Positions 20,950-33,486 of a DNA stretch of 64,000 nt are shown one piece after another; the stretch's first letter is position 1, and each line of letters starts with the position of its first letter. Origin of the DNA: Bufo bufo (lineage: Eukaryota; Chordata; Amphibia; Anura; Bufonidae). Made by a program: the position numbers and the translations under genes. The stretch lies in contig NC_053390.1 in the NCBI RefSeq assembly GCF_905171765.1, positions 140,153,468 through 140,217,467 of the forward strand, read 5' to 3'. The notes below the pieces were generated by a model that did not search any database, was not told where the DNA came from, and was given only the letters and a program-made list of their open reading frames with translations.

Positions 20950-22040
20950 TCACTCAACAGTACCTGCTAGATAAAGGCATAAACCATTTGTGCAGTTAAC
21001 AGACCTTGAAAAGGGACAAACAATGGAACTTCAAGAAGTTGAATGATCCATCCGTGTAATCTCGGAAGGAGCTGGAAGAGAAGTTTATGTAGTATATCAG
21101 GGAATCAGCATTCATCAAAAAAGTGTACTCACACACATAAAGAGATTTCTGGACAGGCAAGATAGACAGACTGCCGCATAAGACAAGCTACTGTCTCAAA
21201 GCATGGCCACAGCATCACAAATTGTTTCTACTGTAGTCCCTGCAGTGACCATGCAGACCATAAGAAACCATCTACTTGAAGCAGGATTGCATTCTCCCAC
21301 TCTACTAGCTCTTTTGCCATTGACCTCACATCATCACCAAGAGCACCTGCACTGGTGCCCACTGGAGGCATGAATGGCAAACAATAGTTTTCAGTGATAA
21401 AAAAAGAATCTGCCTTGCTGCTACTGATGGCCACATCAGAGTTTGCAGGAAGACTGGACAACACCTACAGTCATCATGCATACAGACACAGGACCAACAC
21501 CAGGACTAATGGTGTGGGTCGCCATTAACCTCCATGCCCGTTGCTGTCTGGTATTTGTGAAGGCAATACTGACAAGATTATGATATGCTCAGGATTCAGT
21601 TAGAAGATGTGGTGTTTAAACAAGTCAACCTCCGCCCACATACAGCCCATGCTACACAACATGCATATCAGGGTACCCAGCAGCTCCCCTACCCAGCTTG
21701 AATACCAGATCTCTGCAAGCAGCCAACAACCAATGCAGGCAGCCAAAAATAACCTAGGCTATACTATAGATCGATCTTGAAAGAGCCTATAATGACATAC
21801 CACAGGAGGATATCCAGTATCTACATGACCGTTATCATGCCAGAGTGGTAGCCTGTATCGAAGCAAGAGGAGATGCCGCCCAGTATTAATGTGACCCTGC
21901 CTTAACATATGCTCTGCTGTAGAACCCAAGGGTGCACCACCTTGGTTGTGTGATCATTGACCAAGCACCACTAGAAATGTATACTTTGTCTATCTCAGCT
22001 CAATCTCATTAAGATTTCCAGCTGATCTTTTTCATGTTCC
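20950..22040 (+). pseudogene. Tc1-like transposase fossil
   Basis: Conceptual pieces in shifting frames follow the Tc1/mariner order. A helix-turn-helix segment (TIRNHLLEAG near 21260) is followed by DGHIRVCRK, PTPGLMVWVAI, VNLRPHTAHATQHAY around the second catalytic region, and NDIPQEDIQYLHDR to ACIEARGD near 21860. Many stops and indels separate them. The third catalytic motif is not legible. Terminal inverted repeats were not found. It is an ancient, dead copy. Confidence 0.65.
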
Positions 22041-22153
22041 GTTAGTGTATATGAACCCATCAATGGCAAGTATCTGAGATAACAAACATACAGTGCAGAG
22101 TGGTGCAACAATGGCAGTAAGACTAGGTCTGGTCGTATATGGGCTATGGACTA

Positions 22154-22621
22154 TAAGGCCCCTTGCAAACGGGCGTGTCCGGATTAGGTCAGAATGCATT
22201 GTGTGATTTCGCAGGCAAAGTAATTTAGTTTTACCTGCGATCGCGTTCAGTTGTTCAGTTTTTATTGCGCGGGTGCAATGCGATTAAATGCGTTTTGCAC
22301 GCGCCTGATAATAAACTGAATGTATACAAACAACATCTCTTAGCAACCATGCATGAAAAATGCATCACATCCGCACTTGTTTGCGGATGAGATGCGATTT
22401 TCACGCAGCTCCATTCACTTCTATGGGGCCTGCATTGCATGAAAATCGCAGAATATAGAACATGCTGTGATTTTCACGCAACGCAAGAGTGATGCGTGAA
22501 AACCAATGCACATGTACACAACCCCATTGAAATGAATGGGTCCGGATTCCGTGCGGGCGCAATACGTTCACATCACGCATTGCACCCGCATGGAATACTC
22601 GCTTGTGTGAAAGGGGCCTAA
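22154..22621. mobile_element. Harbinger-like miniature element with TAA duplication
   Basis: TAA at 22154-22156 and 22619-22621 flank a 462-bp palindrome-rich body with inverted ends GGCCCCTT / AAGGGGCC. A TWA duplication is the PIF/Harbinger signature. There is no coding capacity. Confidence 0.65.
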
Positions 22622-22887
22622 TTATTTTACATAAGGCTCCTTGAAAGAATGCATTTTCAAGGAACACTTAAACTATGTGAGAAGTCCAGTTGATTGGAAT
22701 GAGAGGATGTAATAAGGAGGACAGAATACATATGTAATTGGTTGAGTATGGGTGAGTCGGTAGAGATGAGAGTGGAGATGTATGATGGTGCGGAATTGTG
22801 GAGAGCAGTGTAGAGAAGAGTATTGAATTTCATTCTGCATGAAATAGGTACCGAAGTAGCAAGTAATACATTTATTGCTATGATCAT

Positions 22888-22992
22888 TAAAGGGGTTTCT
22901 GACTTTTTTGTACTGATGATCTATCATCAGGATAGGTCATCAGTATGTGATCGGGAGGTCATCAGTATAAAAAAGTCAGAAATCCCTTAAAT
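22888..22992. repeat. Short foldback element
   Basis: TAAAGGGGTTTCTGACTTTTTT pairs with AAAAAAGTCAGAAATCCCTTAA about 60 bp later, with ATCATCAGGATAGGTCATC in the loop. It is one of several foldbacks here that start TTAAAGGGG. Confidence 0.6.
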
Positions 22993-23177
22993 AATATGTT
23001 TTTTTCCTTAAATTATCCATATTAATTAAGAAGCAAAGCACTGCTCATCATCTCCCTGACACCTTGATTTCTTCTACCACACTTACAAGCGTTCCTAGGT
23101 TATAACATATCATATGTCTTTGATTCCATTCACATGGTTGATCTTTACCTTACCTCTAACCTGAAGTAAAATCATAG

Positions 23178-25657
23178 GCTGCGCCCGATCACTGCAGGGG
23201 CCCGGCAGTCCCTGATAGCCGGGCCCATGCTGTTTACAGTGATGCCGGCGGATTAACCCCTTCTATGCCGTGGTCAGCGCTGACCTCGACATAGAAGGGG
23301 TTTGCTGAGGGTGAGGGAGCCAATCGGGTCCCCGCGCTGCTGTGTCGGGACCCGATGCGTGACAAGGCAGCCTGATGACGTGCAGAGGCTGCCCAATGCC
23401 TTGCACGGCATTGGGACCTGCCTTATACGGGTGCCGAGGAGATACAGCCTCAGGCTGGGTATTCTAGGCAACCTGTTAGTGTATTAGGCCTCTTGCACAC
23501 GACCGTATATCTTTTGCAGTAATTTGCGGTCCAAAAAAAAACGGATCCGCAAAAAATACGGATGACGTCAGTGTGCATTCCGTTTTTTTTGCGGAACAGA
23601 ACAGCTGGCTCCTGATAGAACAGTACTATCCTTGTCCGTTATGCGGACAATAATAGGACATGTTCTATCTTTGAGCAAAACAGAAAAACGGAAATACTGA
23701 AATGGAAGGCATACAGAGTACCTTCCATTTTTTGGCGGATCCATTGAAATGAATGGTTCCGTATACGCAAAAGGCGGAAGAATTTTTTGGGTGTGTAAGA
23801 GGCCTTACTCTGTGTAATACACTAACTGGCAATGCATTACAATACACATGTATTGTAATGCATTGCAAAGGGGATCAGACCCCCAAAAAGTCCCAGAGTG
23901 GTACAGAAATAAAGTTAAAAAAAAGTTACAAAAAGTGTTTTTAATAAACAAAATAAAGTTTCAAGTAAAAAAAGAAAAAAAACGCCTTCCCCAGATTTTA
24001 CAATATAAGATAGAAAAAAAAAAGAAAAAACACACATATTAGGTATCGCCGTGTCCGTAAGGACTGGCTCTATAAATATATCACATGATCCTCCCTGTCC
24101 CCAAAATAGTACCAATAAAACCGTCACCTCATCCCACAAAAAATGAGACCCTAAGACAATCGGTCAAAAAATATGAGCTATGGAGACACTAAAAGATCAT
24201 ATTTTTTTTTTTTAAATGCTATTATTGTGTAAAACTTAAATAAGAAAAAGTATACATATTAAGTATTCCCACGTCCGTAACAATCTGCTTTATACAAATG
24301 TCACATGACCTAACCCCTCAGGTGAACGCTGTAAAAATAAATAAATAAATAAAATAAATAAATAAAAACTGTGCTAAAACAACCAATTTTTTGGTCACCT
24401 TGCCCCATAAAGTGTAATAATGAATGATCAAAAATTCATATGTAAAAATGTTACCAATTAAAATTTCAACTCTTCCTGCAAAAAACTAGCCCCTGCACAA
24501 GACGATCGGCAGGAAAATAAAAAAATATGGCATTCAGAAAATGGAGACACAAAAACTATTTTTTTTCCAAAAATGCTTTAGTATGTAAAACTTAAACAAA
24601 GTAGACATATTTGATACCATTGCGTCCGTAAAAACCTGCTCTATAAAAATAGCACAATCTACTCTGTCAGATGAATGTTATAAAAAATAAAAACGGTGCC
24701 AAAACAATGTTAATGTTACCTTGCCTCACAAAAAATTTAATATAGAGCAATTAAAAATCATATGTACCCCAAAATAGTACCAATAAAACTGGCAACTTAT
24801 CCCCTAGTTTCCAAAATTGGGTCACTTTTTGGGAGTTTCCACTGTAAGGGTGCATCAGGGGATCTTCAAATGGGACATGGCATCTAAAAAACAGTTCAGC
24901 AAAATCTGCCTTCCAAAAGCCGTGTGCCCTTTCATCAGTTTACGACCACATGTGGGGTGTTTATGTAAACCGCAGAACCAGGGTATTAATATTAAGTTTT
25001 GTTTGGCTGTTAACCCTCGATGTGTTAAAGAAAAAAAATTATTAAAATGGAAAATCTGCCAAAAAAGTGAAATTTAGAAATTTAATCTCCATTTTCCTTT
25101 AATTCTTTCGGAACACCTAAAGGGTTAACAAAGTTTGAAAAATCCGTTTTGAGTAACTTGAGGGGTGTAGTTTCTACAATGGGGTCATTTAGCCCATTTA
25201 AGCCCCACAAAGTGAAGTCAGACCTGAACTGGTCATTAAAAAGTGGGTTTTGGAAATTTTCTTAAAAATTTTAAGAATTGCTTATAAAATTCTAAGCCTT
25301 CTAACGTTCCAAATAAAAAGAAATGACATTTACAAAATGATGCCAACATAAAGTAGACATATGGGAAATGTTAAGTAATAAATATTTTTGAGGTATCACT
25401 TTCTGTTTTAAAAGCAGAGAAATAGAAATTTAGAAAATTGCGAATTTTTCAAAATGTTTTGTGAAATTTGGGATTTCTTCATAATTAAAGGTGAAATATA
25501 TTGACTCAAATTTATGTGTCACGAGAAAACAATCTCTGAATGGCTTGAATAAGTAAAAGCGTTCCAAAGTTATTACAACATAAAGTGACACATGTCAGAT
25601 TTGCAAAAATCTGTCTGGTCCTTAAGGTGCAAAATAGCCCTGTCCTTAAGGGGTTAA
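23178..25657 (+). mobile_element. TTAA-flanked non-autonomous element, 5' end unclear
   Basis: The right end is CCTTAAGGGG then TTAA (25654-25657). The interior has three spaced copies of a segment containing GTATCGCCGTGTCCGTAA-like sequence (near 24040, 24265 and 24605) and then CTGCCTTCCAAAA and GCTGTTAACCCTCGATG, matching the element at 49998-52534. An internal GGATTAACCCC lies near 23251. No transposase is present. A Harbinger-like element (23484-23807) is nested inside it. Confidence 0.6.
23484..23807. mobile_element. Harbinger-like miniature element with TTA duplication
   Basis: TTA at 23484-23486 and 23805-23807 flank 318 bp with inverted ends GGCCTCTTGCACAC / GTGTGTAAGAGGCC. The interior pairs CCGTTTTTTTTGCGG-type arms. 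It is nested in a TTAA element. Confidence 0.7.
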
Positions 25658-26310
25658 ATGGAAGAAGTAATTGCTTGATAACTCTTTAAAGTGCCGTGCA
25701 GCTGCTGATATGTGTTTGTGCTGGCATTGCAAAGCAGAGCCATGGGAATAGGGAATCTGATTTCAGGGAAACAGGAGCCAGCTTCAAAGAACATAGCAAC
25801 TCCTCCAGCTGATAGAACTTTTACTGAAAGAAAACAAGAACTGTGTAAAGAACACACCAGCAATATCTCCTATTACCCCTCTGCAATCCTTCTCCAAACT
25901 TTCCTCACATTTATCTGATTAGCCACTTCCTCCTTTAAAGTCTCTCCTGTGGTGGTTTTATTTTTTTCTGTTGGTTTAGGTGTGTGATTGTAGAATTTAA
26001 CCTAAGACCATGTCATTTCAATCTAAGCAGTCGTGTATTAGCTATTTAAGCATGGCAAATATCTCTAATAATTGACATGTTCTTTCACTAAATGATTAGC
26101 CTATGTGCAATATATATCAGCAAGATGGTTTCTGATGGTTTCAGCAATACAAGGCAATATCCTTTTGATTAGTAATGCATACAATTATAATCACTCATAA
26201 TAAACCCTGGATCCAGTCTGCATGTTTCCAAGACTAAAAGTAACGTAAATGAGAAGTTAAATACAGTATATTAGTTACCAAGCCAAATCCTTTCAAGTAA
26301 TACAATCGCT
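25658..26310. other. No gene recognised
   Basis: No convincing frame, RNA gene or repeat structure. Confidence 0.45.
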
Positions 26311-26685
26311 CAAACGGAACCTGTCGCCATGAAAATGCGGTGTAATCTGCAGGCAGCATGTTATAGAACAGGAGGAGCTGAGCAGACTGAGATTCCACAA
26401 AACTTGTAATATGTCTTCTCTGAGCTTAGGAGTCATGTGGGCGGACTTAGTCAGTTAGTCACACCTATGTACAGTTACACAAGCAAAGCTGTCAATCATG
26501 GATTAGGACTGCCCACTGGACTCCTAAGATCATAATGAACAGAGCTTGAAATAAGTATAAAAAAGTTTTACTGAATAATTTCCCTTAAAAGTATATACAT
26601 TCTGCTCAGCTCCTCCTGATCTATAACGTGCTGCCTGCAGATTCTATTGCATTCTCATAGTGACAGGTTCCCCATTTAAGGTATC
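26311..26685. repeat. Foldback miniature element, about 75-bp arms
   Basis: GGAACCTGTCGCCATG and CTGCAGGCAGCATGTTATAG at the left return reverse-complemented at 26595-26675 (CTATAACGTGCTGCCTGCAG, then TGACAGGTTCC), with an A/T-rich loop. Confidence 0.7.
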
Positions 26686-27053
26686 ATGTTTATGGGTAGT
26701 CTATGTCACTTTTGAACTCAATTAAATTTCACAGTAACTGGGCAAAGAATACATTTATGTAAGTATATGTACATAGACCTTTGTGAGTGCTGATGCTGTA
26801 TTAATAGTGTCATATGTGCAAGATCTAGATACTGCACAAAAAAAACACAATAATCTCCAGACCTTTCTGTACATTTTGTACATAAATCAAATATTTCTAT
26901 ATTGTGCTTGCATCAAATTATAATGAATAAACATTGCTTATGCACATTAGATCCTAACATGAAGGTTTGCGCTTTTGAATTTGTAAGAAGTGGAGCAGAC
27001 CTCCCCAGTCAATTAGCGGTTAAATTTGGTAAATTGAGGATTGTCTCTTTATT
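26686..27053. other. No gene recognised
   Basis: A/T-rich, featureless by eye. Confidence 0.4.
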
Positions 27054-27803
27054 TATTTTAAAAGATAACTGTCACATTTAGACCCTAATTTAAATTTTCA
27101 TATATGTAGTTACTAATAACATGATATTCCAGAATCAGTTACTATTAGACGGACTTACCCCATATTTAATAAGATTCAGCCCTTAGCAACCAGTCTGCAT
27201 AAAACTGCAATTTCACTATTCAGTTAAGATGGCCGCCACTGCCCTCACCCTGAGGCTAATCCTGCCTACCCTCACTAGCCAGTAACAATAGCCCCCCAAA
27301 AGTGTCAGTAACCAGAGCCCTCCCCCCTAAAGGGTTAATCTCCTGCAGCACAAAGGGGTCCTCTTACCACATGTTGCTTTCATTTAAACACTGAGCAGAT
27401 GGCAGATCTCCCTTCCCTGGTCTGCGCTGCACCAACTCTGCATTCTCCAAGTCTGCTGAGTGAGGGAGCGTCTGCCAAGCGCAGGGACAGGGAGAAGTGC
27501 ACACAGCCCAGGCACTGTTATCAGCTGCTGGGGAGGACCTGGCTTTAATAATTTACTTACAGTCCCTGGCTGTCAGTAATGTGACCCTGCACGCTGCGTG
27601 CTCCGTCTATCAACAGATAGACAGAACATGCCTAGCAACCCTATTTTAAGGACAGGAAAAATAGGCTGTACAGGGAACAAAAATGTGGAATTAAGGGGTA
27701 ATTGAATACACAGTGAAAAGTTGAAATAGGGCCACCAAGGTGATATTAATCACCACAATCCAATACTCCCAAAAAAAAATATACGACAGTTATCCTTTAA
27801 TGA
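27054..27803. mobile_element. Miniature DNA element with GATAACTGTC ends
   Basis: AAAGATAACTGTCAC at the left is mirrored by GACAGTTATCCTTTAA at the right. The G+C-richer body has no frame. The target duplication was not resolved. Confidence 0.5.
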
Positions 27804-27875
27804 CACTTTAAATGATTGTGCCAATGTTTGCTGCTACTACACATACCTTTTAATTATTATTTCAATTGCATATAT

Positions 27876-29309
27876 ACAGCACGGTGAAAAAGTTTAGAAA
27901 AAATGCTGCAAAGTAAGAATGCTTTCAAAAATAGGCTATTGATAATAGGTTATTTTATCTTTATAAATTAACAAAATGCAAACTGAAAGAAGAAGAGAAA
28001 TCTAAACCAGATCAATATTTGTTGTGACCACCCTTTGCTTTCAAAACAGCATCAAATATTTTAGATACACTTGAACATTTTTTGAAGGAACCAGCATGGA
28101 GGATGTTCTAAACATCTCAGAAAACTAACCACAGATCTTTTGTGGATGTAGGCTTGCTCAAATCCTTCTGTCTCTTCATGTAATCCCAGGCAGGCTCATA
28201 TTATCGCTTCCAGAACTACTAGTTCTTCTTAAGGATGAAGATAGCTCTTAGGTTCTTAGTGACATTGGCAGTATGTTTGGAGTCATTGTGCTGTAAATAA
28301 ATTTGGAGCCAATCAGACACCTCACTGATGGTACTGCATAATGGATAAGTACCCACCTGCATTTTTAAGCATTGAGTATACCATTAATCCTGACCAAATC
28401 CCTAACTCCATTTGCTGAAATGCAGCCACGAACATGCAAGTAACCTCCACCATGCTTCATTGTTGCCTACAGATAATCAAATTCTACCACTCTCCAGCCT
28501 TCTGCTACAGCCAAATACTTCATATTTTATCAGTCCATTTTATGCACCCCAGTTCCGATGTTTTCATGCATAATTGAGTAGCTTGACCTTGTTTTCTCAT
28601 CGAAGGCATGTTTTTTTGGACTCAATTCTTCAATGAAGACCACTTCTGGCTAGACTTCTCTAAATGGTAGATGGGTATACCTGAGTCCCACTGGTTTCTG
28701 CCAGTTCTGAGCTGATGACACTGCTGGACATCTTTCGATTTTGAATGAAAGTAAGCATGATATGTCTTTCATTTGCTGCACTAAGTTTCCATGGTCGACT
28801 ACTGCGTCTACAGTCCTCAGTGTGGTCAGGATTCAGGGTGCCCTCAATGCTGAAAAATACAGGTAGATACTTATCCATCATGCTATACCATCAGGGAGGC
28901 ATCTGATTGGCTCAAAATTTATTCTGCAAGAACTACCTTTAGAGCAAATAATAACAAAGAGACCTGAATGTGATATGGTTCCCACAGAGCACTGATCTCA
29001 ACATCATCAAGTCTGTCTGGGATAACATGAAGAGACAGAAGGATTTGGGCAAGGCTACATCTATAGGATGTGTGTCTAGGATATATGGAACGATCTCCCT
29101 GCTGAGTTCCTGTACAAGTGTACCATAAGAACTGATGCTTTTTTACGGCAAGTAATTCTGTATTGATTTCCTTTACCACACTTATGGACTGCAAAATTAT
29201 GGTCACTAGCTTTTACAGAGCATTAAGGATGTATCCACAATTTGCTAAAATATCACAGTTTTGGTGACATTTTTATAAAACTGTGACTGACTTCCCTGGT
29301 ACTGTATGT
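27876..29309. pseudogene. Two decayed Tc1-like transposase pieces, head to head
   Basis: The minus strand holds a helix-turn-helix segment (LSAANERHIMLTFIQNRK at about 28730-28790) and, at lower coordinates, QHNDSKHTANVTKNL (about 28260-28310) and YMKRQKDLSKPTS (about 28150-28190), in transposase order. On the plus strand, 28980-29100 encodes the same C-terminal region (STDLNIIKSVWDNMKRQKDL). The C-terminal segment is therefore present twice in opposite orientations. Ends ATACAGCACGGTG and CCTGGTACTGTAT resemble imperfect Tc1 termini. Both pieces are heavily mutated. Confidence 0.6.
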
Positions 29310-30545
29310 TCTGGTGACATAACCATGTAAAGAGCAGTATAGAGTTAACAGGCCATAAAAACCAGTTGCTAGGTGGGGCTGGGCATCTCTCACCATAGGG
29401 AGACACTAAATCAGACCAGGGAGTGAGTTTTTAGACAGAGAGGAGGAGGAATCTAGAACACAGCCTTGGAGGGTGAACCAGTGAGAGAATCAAAATTAAG
29501 TTAAAAGTGGAGGAAAGAGCGAAAGAGACCTAAGCAAGCGAGAGGAGGTGCGAGTAAATCCTCGGTGGAGAAAAGCTGTCTGAACAGGACTTTTGAAGTC
29601 TCCATAGCTGAATCTCCAGGAGATTCAAGTCTTATGTTACCTGGACATAATTTACAAGCACAATGTGGATGATGCTAAAGAGCCACATCCCACCAAGGAC
29701 ATTGTGGGAAATATTTATTATGAGTATAACAACGCATAAAAAAGGTGCAGAATGTTGTCTGATGCTTAGATCTCCCTGCAGTTGCATAGTGAGAAGTGTT
29801 GCACTCATATTGCTGGGTGCTTAGACTTGAGAGAAAAGTGTAGTGTGAGGAAAATTGCTTCAGAGAAAGACCTTGGCCCTCTAAATTACTACTTGCATCA
29901 TGGAAGAACTGCCAGTCCATACATTCTGAGAACTATGACTAATGCATCTGAACTTAATACTTTAGTAAAGAACTATTCAGCTGTTAACCTGGCTTCGTGA
30001 TTTCCTGCACTGTAAAACTGCACCAGTACCCTTTTCATATGCCAAGGGACCCTGAGTTGCTTTAAAATCGAGAGCAGCCCAAACCACTCTCAGGCAGGGG
30101 ACCCTCATAAGCAGAGTGTGACCATAAGGGGCTGTTACCATCACTGAACGGCCCAGGGAGCATCCAAAATGTGAGTATAACTACTCTCATCCTTCACACT
30201 GCCCCTCTGGATCAGTGCAACCATGAAATGTGCTCCAACTGTTATCAGAGACAAATATCATTTGGTCATAGACTTATGTCAAAGTTTGTAGTTTATCTTT
30301 TGCATTTGTGAATAAAGAGCCAAAATATACTTGAGTTAAGCAGCCATACTGAAACATAGGTCTTCTCTATGGAAATAATTTATTTTGACATAGTACAGAA
30401 TCAGAATACGATTTGTGGGTTTAAAATCTTTTGCGCATTGCCTTCAGCAGTGATGTGTAGTCTAGTAACTAGTGAATTGATAGTGATTAAAATTTGCTCA
30501 AACTGACAAATAGACATCTTTGCTGTATGTGTAGGTGCACATTCA
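29310..30545. other. No gene recognised
   Basis: Purine-rich stretch 29380-29560, otherwise mixed. No frame above 80 residues and no family resemblance noted. Confidence 0.4.
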
Positions 30546-30835
30546 TTGGTTAAAGAGGTATTCCTATCTGGGATATTGATGGCATATCGCTAACATATGC
30601 CATCATTTTCAGATAGATGTGGGTCTCACCTCTGGAACCTGCTCCTATCTCCATAACAGAGCCCCGAAGAGAAGGAGAGCACATCATGCATGTTTGCTCT
30701 CCATTCACTGTGATGGAAATTCACTTCCGGGGCCCTGTTCTGGAGATAGGTGCAGGTCCCAGAGGTGTCACCTCCATCTATCTGACATTGGTGGTATATC
30801 CTAGTGATATATATCTCATCAGTAGATTAGCAGTA
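30546..30835. repeat. Foldback repeat
   Basis: GATAGATGTGGGTCTCACCTCTGG is answered by CCAGAGGTGTCACCTCCATCTATC in reverse complement about 90 bp later, with CTATCTGGGATATTGATGG and TGACATTGGTGGTATATCC outside. Confidence 0.55.
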
Positions 30836-31802
30836 CAACAATGTCCACAGCCGTAGATTCTGTCTATTATGTCCTATTAAAATGTCCCTATGTTCAGTCA
30901 ATAAACATAGTTGCTAACTGGTTAAAGAGGAGTGCTGTATTTTCTTTGGTAAGTCCTAGCAATATGTCATCAATATCCCAGATTGGAATAATTTTATATA
31001 CTAAAATGCAAACAGGTCATTGACCTTGAAAACTCAGTTGAACATCAGTTCTTTAACTGGCTTGAATGACTTGGCAGATTTTTCATTTAAGTAGTTCACA
31101 CGTTTTCAGGCAGTTACATGATCTGTTATGACTTAAGATTTAATTAAATCATGAAATAGTCTCTCTTGAGAGGTAATTTAGATGACCCCTAAAATAGCCA
31201 GAGAACATGCAGGTCAATCATCACAATGAAATACAACAATAAATACATCTACAAGGAGCTTTTCTACCATACAGTTTCAAAGACCAAAACGAAGGACACA
31301 ATACAGAGAGAGCAAAATGCCGTTGTCAGGCCTCACCTCTGCACCTTTGACTTTTAACCTCTGTGTAGACATATAATACTACTTTGAACTTTTCTGAGAA
31401 GCCCCACATTTTTATCAACCACAGAAACAATTATTTGTTTTCTTCACTAAGCTTAAAAAGGGATTTTCAAAACAATAGAACATTCACAAAGTCAGTCCTG
31501 ACAAAAATGGTGGGAACATTTGACTTTTTAAAATTAAAATAAGTTTGTTTTTTTTATCATCCAATGTTACCATGTTTTGACAGTGTGGAATATAGTTTTG
31601 CATGGTATTTGTTTTCATACAAATTTGCAGAAAACATGGAATAGGAAATGCAAATGTATGGAGCTGTCCATTCTGAGCATTCCATCCAGTTTAGCCAGGG
31701 TACTGTCTCTTCTTAAGGAGACCAGCTGTGTATGGAGACTTACTGGCAATTGTCCATGAGAAAATAATGCGCAAAGAGGTATCTCCCAAGTATCTCCCAT
31801 CT
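30836..31802. other. No gene recognised
   Basis: A/T-rich, only chance frames. Confidence 0.4.
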
Positions 31803-32120
31803 TAGGCTGAGTTCACATCAGCATTTAGCCTTTCCGCTCTCCTGCTCTGTTATAGGAGCAGGAGAACAGAAAGGACGGATTCGGCACATAACTGAGCTGA
31901 ACGGAGCCTACAGGCTATATAGACTATAATGGGGTCCGTTAGGTTTCCGCTCAGAGGAAGATTTTTGAAGCAGAGACAAAAGTTCTTTAGTCTCCGCTTC
32001 AAACCCACCATTCCCTGCAGGCTCAGTCAACAATACCCTAATGTGTATGGGGGTCTTAAGGTAACTTTCTCACAGTCAGTATTTGATCAGTATTTTGCAT
32101 CAGTAATTTGGAAGCCAAAA
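31803..32120. repeat. Probable miniature element starting GGCTGAGTTCACA
   Basis: The left end equals that of the complete small element at 61084-61280, and TATTTGATCAGTATTT inside also matches. The right end is not identifiable. Confidence 0.4.
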
Positions 32121-32696
32121 CTATAAGTAAATATTTCCATTATACTTTTACTCTGCATGTTCTTCTCCAGGTTTTTTCGTACTACTGCTGACTTAAAACA
32201 ATGAACACATTTTGACAAAGACTGAAGTGATGTAGAGGTGCAGTGCTTTATCTCATTCTGTATACTGGTGGTGATCCCCTTTTTTATTGTCAGTGAATTG
32301 TATTGTAAATTGAGTAAATAATGGTGATCTTTTGGTATCAGCAGAACAATTTATTGCAATGTTTAATTACCTGTTACAGTATTTGTACACATCCTGGATT
32401 TCACCTAGTCTATGTGGGTATGATCTTCTACCTGTTTTAGCTATTTAAATACTTTTATGAGGTGCAGAATAAATAGAGGTGCATTGGTATTTCTGTATAG
32501 GTTGGTCCTGCCTACATTCCTTTGTTACTGTTCCATGAAAAAAGCCATGCACAAAGGTGCCAAATCTCTATTGATGTATATTGAGAGGACAGTGGTGAGC
32601 AGACCCTTGCTCACCTGGCAGTCAAGGCTTCCAGAATATATATTTTTATGGACTACAATGATTCACATATTGAACCGATTACTTAAACTGTTTTTG
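32121..32696. other. No gene recognised
   Basis: No convincing coding or repeat signal. Confidence 0.4.
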
Positions 32697-32954
32697 AGCA
32701 TGTTCGCGCTCAAATGTACGTGAACTGCACGTTCGCAGCGGACCCCGTTGACTTTAATGGCAAGCGAACCTGAAAAACCTTTAGGTCATATTTGCAGCCA
32801 CCAAATACTTACTAGAAGTGCACAAATAGTCCCACAACATGGACAGTGACATACCAGAGGGGGATCATTGGCAAAAATTCCCACAAAAAATCTGTATTTT
32901 AATAAGGGGCCATTTTGATGCGTCTTAAAGGGAAACTCGAAAAAATGTGACCTG

Positions 32955-33470
32955 CTGGAACCTAGAAAAAATTTATTTTAGGCCACGGGAGTACGGGCCC
33001 CAAAAATTTGCCATGCACCTGACAGAAAAGAACTTGTGATGATGTGGCTGGAGGTACATTAGGCGGTCACTGGATAAAAATTTTACTGTAGGCCACTGGA
33101 GTATAGGCCCCCAAAAATAGGCATTCACCTGACAGAAAAGAACTTGTGATGATGAGGCTGGAGGTACATTAGGAGGTCACTGCATACAAATTTTACTGTA
33201 GGCCATGGGAGTACAGGCCCCAAAAATTAGGCATTCACCTGACAGAAAAGAACTTGTGATGATGTGGTTGGAGGTACATTAGTCGGTCACTGGATAAAAA
33301 AAATTACTGTAGGCTACTGGAGTACAGGCCACAAAAATTAGGCATTCACCTGACAGAAAAGAACTTGTGTAGATGTGGCTGGGGGTGCATTAGGCGGTCA
33401 ATGGATACAAATTTTACTGTAGGCAAGTACAGGCCCCAAAAATTAGGCATTCATCTGACAGAAAAGGTAT
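32955..33470 (-). repeat. About 4.5 tandem copies of a 110-bp repeat
   Basis: Each unit contains a TACTGTAGGCCACTGGAGTA-type segment, CACCTGACAGAAAAGAACTT and GAGGTACATTAGGCGGTCA. Units begin near 32980, 33091, 33201, 33312 and 33421. Confidence 0.85.
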
Positions 33471-33486
33471 TTTATGCCGCTGTATA

